Source of the DNA: SIG672 sp045580325
GTDB lineage: Bacteria; Bacillota; Clostridia; Oscillospirales; CAG-272
Reading direction: 5' to 3'
Assembly: GCA_045580325.1 (NCBI GenBank)
Contig: JAZNNR010000014.1
Span: 1-64,000 of the forward strand
DNA: 64,000 bases
Positions 60,250-64,000 of this stretch are shown here, piece after piece. Each line of letters starts with the position of its first letter. Positions within the stretch are counted from its first letter, which is position 1. The notes beneath the pieces are model-generated. The model did not search any database, was not told the DNA's origin, and saw only the letters and a list, made by a program, of their open reading frames with translations. Position numbers and translations under genes: made by a program.

Positions 60250-60714
60250 TTACAATACAACTTCCATCCCGACCTTTTGCGGCGTGAGCCCGCACGACTC
60301 ATAAAAGCGCATAGCAGACTCATTACAGCTCCAAACATTCAGCGTGAGATTATAGCAGGAGCTATCTTTGGCAAGCTTTACCGCCGCTTCGTATAGCTCT
60401 TTACCGATATGCTTACCGCGCAGCTTTTCGTCCACGCACAGATCATCAATATACAGTGTCTTTATATCTGTCAAGACAGAATTATCTATATGCTGCTGAA
60501 AAATACAGAAGCAATACCCCATCACATCGTCGTTTTCGTCGACCGCAACGAGTATCGGGCGGTTATCGTCTTTCAGGAGAATTTTCAGCTCTTCGTCCGA
60601 ATATTTTCTGCCTATTTTAAAAATATCGGGTCTGCCGTTATGGTGAACGAGATCGACCTGCGAAAGCAGATCTCCTATTTTAGAAATATCCTTTTCTTTT
60701 GCCCTTCTGATCAT
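60250..60714 (-). CDS. GNAT-family N-acetyltransferase
   Basis: This 154-residue GNAT-fold enzyme transfers an acetyl group from acetyl-CoA to an unknown amine. The CoA-binding motif A is LCVDEKLRGKHIGKELYEAA, followed by NVWSCNESAMRFYESCGL, the typical motif B. It starts 12 nt after the DAHP synthase gene on the same strand, so it is probably co-transcribed and under the same leader. A link to aromatic synthesis is not otherwise supported. Confidence 0.87.
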   Translation of the reverse strand: MIRRAKEKDISKIGDLLSQVDLVHHNGRPDIFKIGRKYSDEELKILLKDDNRPILVAVDENDDVMGYCFCIFQQHIDNSVLTDIKTLYIDDLCVDEKLRGKHIGKELYEAAVKLAKDSSCYNLTLNVWSCNESAMRFYESCGLTPQKVGMEVVL

Positions 60715-60726
60715 TTTTCACCTCAA

Positions 60727-61755
60727 TTAAAGCTTGTCCGCAAGGTCAAGAATGAGTCGCTCTGTCTTTTCCCAGCCAAGACAAGGGTCTGTGATAGATT
60801 TACCGTAGATTCCCTCTTCTGCCTTTTGCGCGCCGTCCTCAATATAGCTTTCGATCATAAGTCCCTTTACGAGCCTCTTAACGTCATCGCTATGGCGGCA
60901 GCTATGGAGCACTTCCTTTGCAATTCTCGGCTGTTCCATCCACTTTTTGCCCGAATTTGCGTGGTTAGTATCTACGATAACCGCAGGGTTTTTAAGTCCC
61001 GATTTTTCGTAAATCTCGGCAAGGTGGATAAGGTCCTCATAGTGATAGTTGGGCATAGACTGACCGTGCTTATTTACGTATCCGCGAAGGATTGCGTGAG
61101 CGAGCGCATTTCCGTGGCTTTCCACCTCCCAGCCTCTGTAAATAAAGGTATGTGAGTGCTGTGCCGCGGTAATCGAGTTCATCATAACCGAAATATCTCC
61201 CGATGTGGGATTCTTCATTCCGACAGGAATATCGAGTCCGCTCGCGGTCAGACGGTGGCTCTGATTTTCGACCGATCTTGCGCCTATTGCAACGTATGAA
61301 AGAACGTCGGAAAGGTATCTGTGGTTATCGGGATAGAGCATTTCGTCAGCACAGGTAAAGCCTGTTTCCTTCATAGCTCTGATATGAAGATTTCTGATCG
61401 CAACGACGCCTTTAAGCATATCAGACTCTTTATTGGGGTCGGGCTGATGAAGCATTCCCTTATATCCGTCGCCCGTTGTTCTCGGCTTATTTGTGTATAT
61501 ACGGGGGATAATGAAGATCTTATCCTCTACCTTTTCCTGAACGCCTCTGAGTCTTGTGATGTAATCTATTACGCTATCGTCTTTATCAGCTGAGCAAGGT
61601 CCTATAATTAAGATAAGTCTATCGTCTCTGCCCTCAAAGATCGCTTTAATCTGGGCGTCGCGCTTTTCCTTGATCTGCTCAAGCTCATAAGTAACGGGAA
61701 ACTGTTCTTTAATCTCCATAGGTATGGGCAATTTACGTTTGAAAGTCATATTCAT
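60727..61755 (-). CDS. 3-deoxy-7-phosphoheptulonate (DAHP) synthase, class I
   Basis: This 342-residue enzyme condenses phosphoenolpyruvate and erythrose-4-phosphate, the first step to Phe, Tyr and Trp. It belongs to the AroF/G/H type, with IIGPCSADKDD, YTNKPRTT, GMKNPTSGD and DTNHANSGKKW, and the C-terminal ITDPCLGWEKTE. The N-terminal extension that binds feedback inhibitors in AroG-type enzymes is present. The ATG at 61755 follows GGAGGAAAGAAAA. Its ~235-base leader encodes a Phe/Tyr-rich peptide and a terminator, which predicts attenuation by aromatic amino acid supply. Confidence 0.95.
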   Translation of the reverse strand: MNMTFKRKLPIPMEIKEQFPVTYELEQIKEKRDAQIKAIFEGRDDRLILIIGPCSADKDDSVIDYITRLRGVQEKVEDKIFIIPRIYTNKPRTTGDGYKGMLHQPDPNKESDMLKGVVAIRNLHIRAMKETGFTCADEMLYPDNHRYLSDVLSYVAIGARSVENQSHRLTASGLDIPVGMKNPTSGDISVMMNSITAAQHSHTFIYRGWEVESHGNALAHAILRGYVNKHGQSMPNYHYEDLIHLAEIYEKSGLKNPAVIVDTNHANSGKKWMEQPRIAKEVLHSCRHSDDVKRLVKGLMIESYIEDGAQKAEEGIYGKSITDPCLGWEKTERLILDLADKL

Positions 61756-61803
61756 TTTTCTTTCCTCCAAGTAAATATGATATATAATAAATTTTTATTT
61801 TAC

Positions 61804-61915
61804 AAAATAAAAAGCCCGCCTTTCGATATGCAAAAAGCACGACGAATGCGGACCGACCGTATTTTGTTTTTATGACGACCTTGATATTATATCTCGGTCT
61901 TCACAAAAGACGGGC
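61804..61915 (-). terminator. Attenuator terminator of the DAHP synthase leader
   Basis: On the minus strand GCCCGTCTTT (61906-61915) can pair with AAAGGCGGGC (61814-61823), followed by TTTTTATTTT. A competing pairing of GACCGA (61894-61899) with a later TCGGTC, inside the loop, could form an antiterminator. The first arm overlaps the end of the leader peptide reading frame. Confidence 0.6.
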
Positions 61916-61964
61916 AGCCCTTGGCAAAATAATAAAAGTAATAAAAGAATTTATTAAAAGTCAT
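61887..61964 (-). CDS. Aromatic leader peptide (25 residues) controlling DAHP synthase
   Basis: This short frame begins at an ATG 6 bases after AGGAGGAG and reads M-T-F-N-K-F-F-Y-Y-F-Y-Y-F before ending at TAA. Nine of residues 3-13 are Phe or Tyr. This is the classic form of a ribosome-mediated attenuation leader: stalling at Phe/Tyr codons when charged tRNA is scarce would change folding of the following terminator and let transcription reach the DAHP synthase gene. The peptide itself probably has no other role. Confidence 0.8.
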   Translation of the reverse strand: MTFNKFFYYFYYFAKGCPSFVKTEI

Positions 61965-61996
61965 GACTACTCCTCCTTCGTGATTTGTTGTTACGT

Positions 61997-62025
61997 ATTA
62001 TACTCCTTGAAAATCGGTTTGTCAA
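61997..62025 (-). promoter_or_regulatory. Consensus promoter of the DAHP synthase leader
   Basis: On the minus strand TTGACA (62020-62025), 17 bases and TATAAT (61997-62002), ~33 bases before the leader peptide start. Confidence 0.85.
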
Positions 62026-62105
62026 GAGGTTTTTGAAAATTTTTGGATTTTCGTATTTCGGGGTGGAAAAGCGACAGCGCAGTAGTAAACTGCGCCGCAC
62101 TTTAT

Positions 62106-63008
62106 TTAAGCGTCCTGACAATATGCTTCTATTCCGTTTTTGTTAATTTCGCTTAACACCTCTGAAACTATATCTTCTAGCTCTTTTTTTGCGTGTTTGT
62201 TTTTAACGCCGAGGTAGGCTTTTTTGCCGAGTCTGACAAACAAAAGATCCACGCTGATAACAACTATCCTATCTTCGTTTGTTTCACCAAAATGTGCAAT
62301 TTCTGCAATAAGGGTATAAGTATATTTCTCTTTCGGTCTGTATTTTAATTCTTCAAAATCTTCGGTAACGTAAAAATATTCCGCTTTAATATCAAGATCA
62401 TATTGATTTGCCTGTGCTGTAAGGGGCTCTAACCATTCTCTTACTTCCGCGCGAATTTCACGCTCCATCGGAACAATTTCGTCCTTCATATGCTCCTTGA
62501 TATACGACTGTTTTTCTGCTTTTCGCTTATCAATATGCTCTTTAACACCTTCAAACAAATAACCCGTTATTTTTCCGTCCCAATATTTTTCAAGCAGGTG
62601 CTTTGTCCTGAAGGTCTTGCGAATGTTCCCTTTCATATAAAATCTTGTTTCACCCACATTTGTGCCTTTGATACTAAAAACAGAGGCATACAGCAAATCA
62701 AAGATGTTTGCTCTACTTGTCCAAGTGGATATATCATCAACCTCAATAGCGTATATATCCTTCCATAAATATCGCTCAACGGGAAGAAAAACATAACACA
62801 AAGACACGCCTTCGCTGTCAAAGGCATAGCAGTAGGGGGTAAATATTGCAGGAATTATTATAAAGAGCAACGCACACAGTGCAGCGACAATACTCCATAT
62901 ATAATCCTTACCAAAAAACATCTCTACTGCTACCCACGCCAAAAAGAGTCCGCAAAGCATAAAAAAGTTGAACAGCTTATTTAGTGCAATCTGTTTTCGT
63001 TTATTCAT
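62106..63008 (-). CDS. Hypothetical membrane protein with large cytosolic domain
   Basis: This 300-residue protein has two membrane helices (~13-30 and ~36-58), then a predicted PH-like beta region with SEGVSLCYVFLP and YLWKDIYAIEVDD. A Lys/Glu-rich helical middle and a beta-rich C-terminal part follow. I recognise no family with certainty. The ATG follows AGAGGAGCTTTT. Single gene; no informative neighbours. Confidence 0.65.
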   Translation of the reverse strand: MNKRKQIALNKLFNFFMLCGLFLAWVAVEMFFGKDYIWSIVAALCALLFIIIPAIFTPYCYAFDSEGVSLCYVFLPVERYLWKDIYAIEVDDISTWTSRANIFDLLYASVFSIKGTNVGETRFYMKGNIRKTFRTKHLLEKYWDGKITGYLFEGVKEHIDKRKAEKQSYIKEHMKDEIVPMEREIRAEVREWLEPLTAQANQYDLDIKAEYFYVTEDFEELKYRPKEKYTYTLIAEIAHFGETNEDRIVVISVDLLFVRLGKKAYLGVKNKHAKKELEDIVSEVLSEINKNGIEAYCQDA

Positions 63009-63115
63009 AAAAGCTCCTCTGCCTCGTGTTTATCGTAACTCTTAGATTTCACGGTATTTCGGTTTATTATATCACATAAAAACACAAAAATCAATAGTAT
63101 TATCACAAAGCGGAC

Positions 63116-63144
63116 TTGACTCACCTTATACGTTATGATATAAT
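63116..63144 (+). promoter_or_regulatory. Promoter of the acyltransferase gene
   Basis: TTGACT (63116-63121), 17 bases and TATAAT (63139-63144), 25 bases before the start. Confidence 0.75.
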
Positions 63145-63169
63145 GGAAAAAATAAGAGAGGTAATAAAT

Positions 63170-64000
63170 ATGACAAAAAGAGAGCTTAACGTAGATCTGT
63201 TTCGTATAATCGCATCGTTTCTTGTAATTCTTCTGCACGTACTGGGGCAAGGCGGTATTTTAGTTCATTCCTCGGGCGATTTTATCAAAAACGGCGTGGC
63301 TTGGTTTCTTGAGATCGCCGCTTACTGTGCCGTAAACTGCTTCGCGCTGATAAGCGGATATGTTATGTGCACCCGAAGCGTAAAAGTCAAAAGCATAATT
63401 GCTTTATGGTTTCAGGTCATCTTTTATTCGCTGACTATCAGTTCCCTGTTCTTTATATTTTTGCCCGAAAGCAGAACCTTAAAGAATTTGGTAATTGCCC
63501 TTTTCCCGATAATCGGCAGACAGTGGTGGTACGTATCTGCATACTTCGCAATGTTCTTTTTCATTCCCTTTTTAAACGAAGCTATAAACCGCATCTCGAG
63601 GGAAACCTTCAGGAAGCTTTTGATCGTAATTCTAATAGTTGTATGCTGTATAGACTGTGTCATTCCGACTGACGCATTTATACTTAACAACGGTTATTCT
63701 CCCATCTGGCTTATGATAGTATATCTGTTTGGTGCATATATCAAAAAGCACGCTATTAAGGAAAAATTTACAGCTCTGAAAAGTCTTATCGGCTTTTTTG
63801 CGATGGTTATAATAACCTTTGCAAGCAAGATCGCCATTCATTTCCTCACGGCAAAAATTTTCGGAGAGGCGAAATACGACAATACATTTATATCCTATAC
63901 TTCGATAACGATCTTATTTGCATCTATTTTCCTCTTCCTCTTCTGTTTAAACATAAAAACAGGCGGCTTTGGAGCAAAGCTTATTGCTTTCTTCTCACCT
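63170..64000 (+). CDS. Acyltransferase-3 family membrane protein, partial at window edge
   Basis: The frame starts at ATG 63170 after GAGAGGTAATAAAT and stays open for 277 codons to the window end, so the C-terminus is missing. The N-terminus (ELNVDLFRIIASFLVILLHV) is the hallmark of the acyltransferase-3/OafA-YrhL family, which O-acylates surface sugars; the catalytic His is in LLHV. NCFALISGYVM and RQWWYVSAYFAMFFFIPFL also fit. About eight membrane helices are visible. The substrate is unknown. Confidence 0.88.
   Translation, partial: MTKRELNVDLFRIIASFLVILLHVLGQGGILVHSSGDFIKNGVAWFLEIAAYCAVNCFALISGYVMCTRSVKVKSIIALWFQVIFYSLTISSLFFIFLPESRTLKNLVIALFPIIGRQWWYVSAYFAMFFFIPFLNEAINRISRETFRKLLIVILIVVCCIDCVIPTDAFILNNGYSPIWLMIVYLFGAYIKKHAIKEKFTALKSLIGFFAMVIITFASKIAIHFLTAKIFGEAKYDNTFISYTSITILFASIFLFLFCLNIKTGGFGAKLIAFFSP

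Overview
The window looks like chromosomal DNA of an uncultured, anaerobic, probably gut-dwelling member of the Bacillota (class Clostridia). The evidence is the Gram-positive style division and cell-wall (dcw) cluster, a sigma-G sporulation factor, a glycyl-radical enzyme with its activase, strong AGGAGG ribosome sites, many near-consensus sigma-A promoters with 17-base spacers, BspA-like surface lipoproteins and moderately low GC. I would not assign a genus from sequence alone.

Layout. 0-3.5 kb: glycyl-radical enzyme and activase operon, and tRNA-Val. 3.6-8.2 kb: heterodimeric ABC exporter pair and a CPBP-type membrane protease. 8.3-12.1 kb: accessory stretch with a metallophosphoesterase-ASCH fusion and three small orphan genes, separated by copies of one terminator-like hairpin and followed by a MITE-like palindrome. 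12.2-15.7 kb: Re-citrate/homocitrate synthase-family enzyme, tRNA-Ser and two unknown membrane proteins behind an operator-like palindrome. 15.7-26.2 kb: two BspA-like lipoproteins flanking a second ABC exporter pair, a guanylate-kinase-like protein and AsnA. 26.5-32.7 kb: aldose 1-epimerase, an HtrA protease-response regulator-histidine kinase operon and a DUF1015 protein. 33-35.8 kb: an ECF-like sigma factor with a large C-terminal extension, and sigG. 35.9-49.1 kb: a minus-strand dcw cluster (mraZ, rsmH, ftsL-like, spoVD-like PBP, murE, murF, mraY, ftsW, murG, ftsQ, ftsZ) without murD, murC or ftsA. 49.7-51.8 kb: pgk-tpiA. 52-58.6 kb: small orphan gene, then a flavin reductase/FTR-like/thioredoxin/PepF operon and a GH39-like glycosidase. 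58.7-60.1 kb: a repeat-bounded cassette carrying an HD hydrolase, inserted beside tRNA-Pro. 60.2-64 kb: DAHP synthase with an aromatic leader peptide, a GNAT gene, an unknown membrane protein and the start of an acyltransferase-3 gene cut by the window edge.

Most of the window is housekeeping DNA. The parts that most merit attention are: (1) a 25-codon Phe/Tyr-rich leader peptide and terminator that should attenuate DAHP synthase; (2) the 1.1 kb inverted-repeat cassette split into a duplicated tRNA-Pro terminator; (3) two unrelated small genes preceded by the same promoter block and the same 30-base start-proximal block; (4) orphan genes each followed by the same hairpin; (5) a short glycyl-radical enzyme with a GCME active-site motif; and (6) a sigma factor with built-in extra domains. 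No CRISPR array, prophage or transposase gene was seen.
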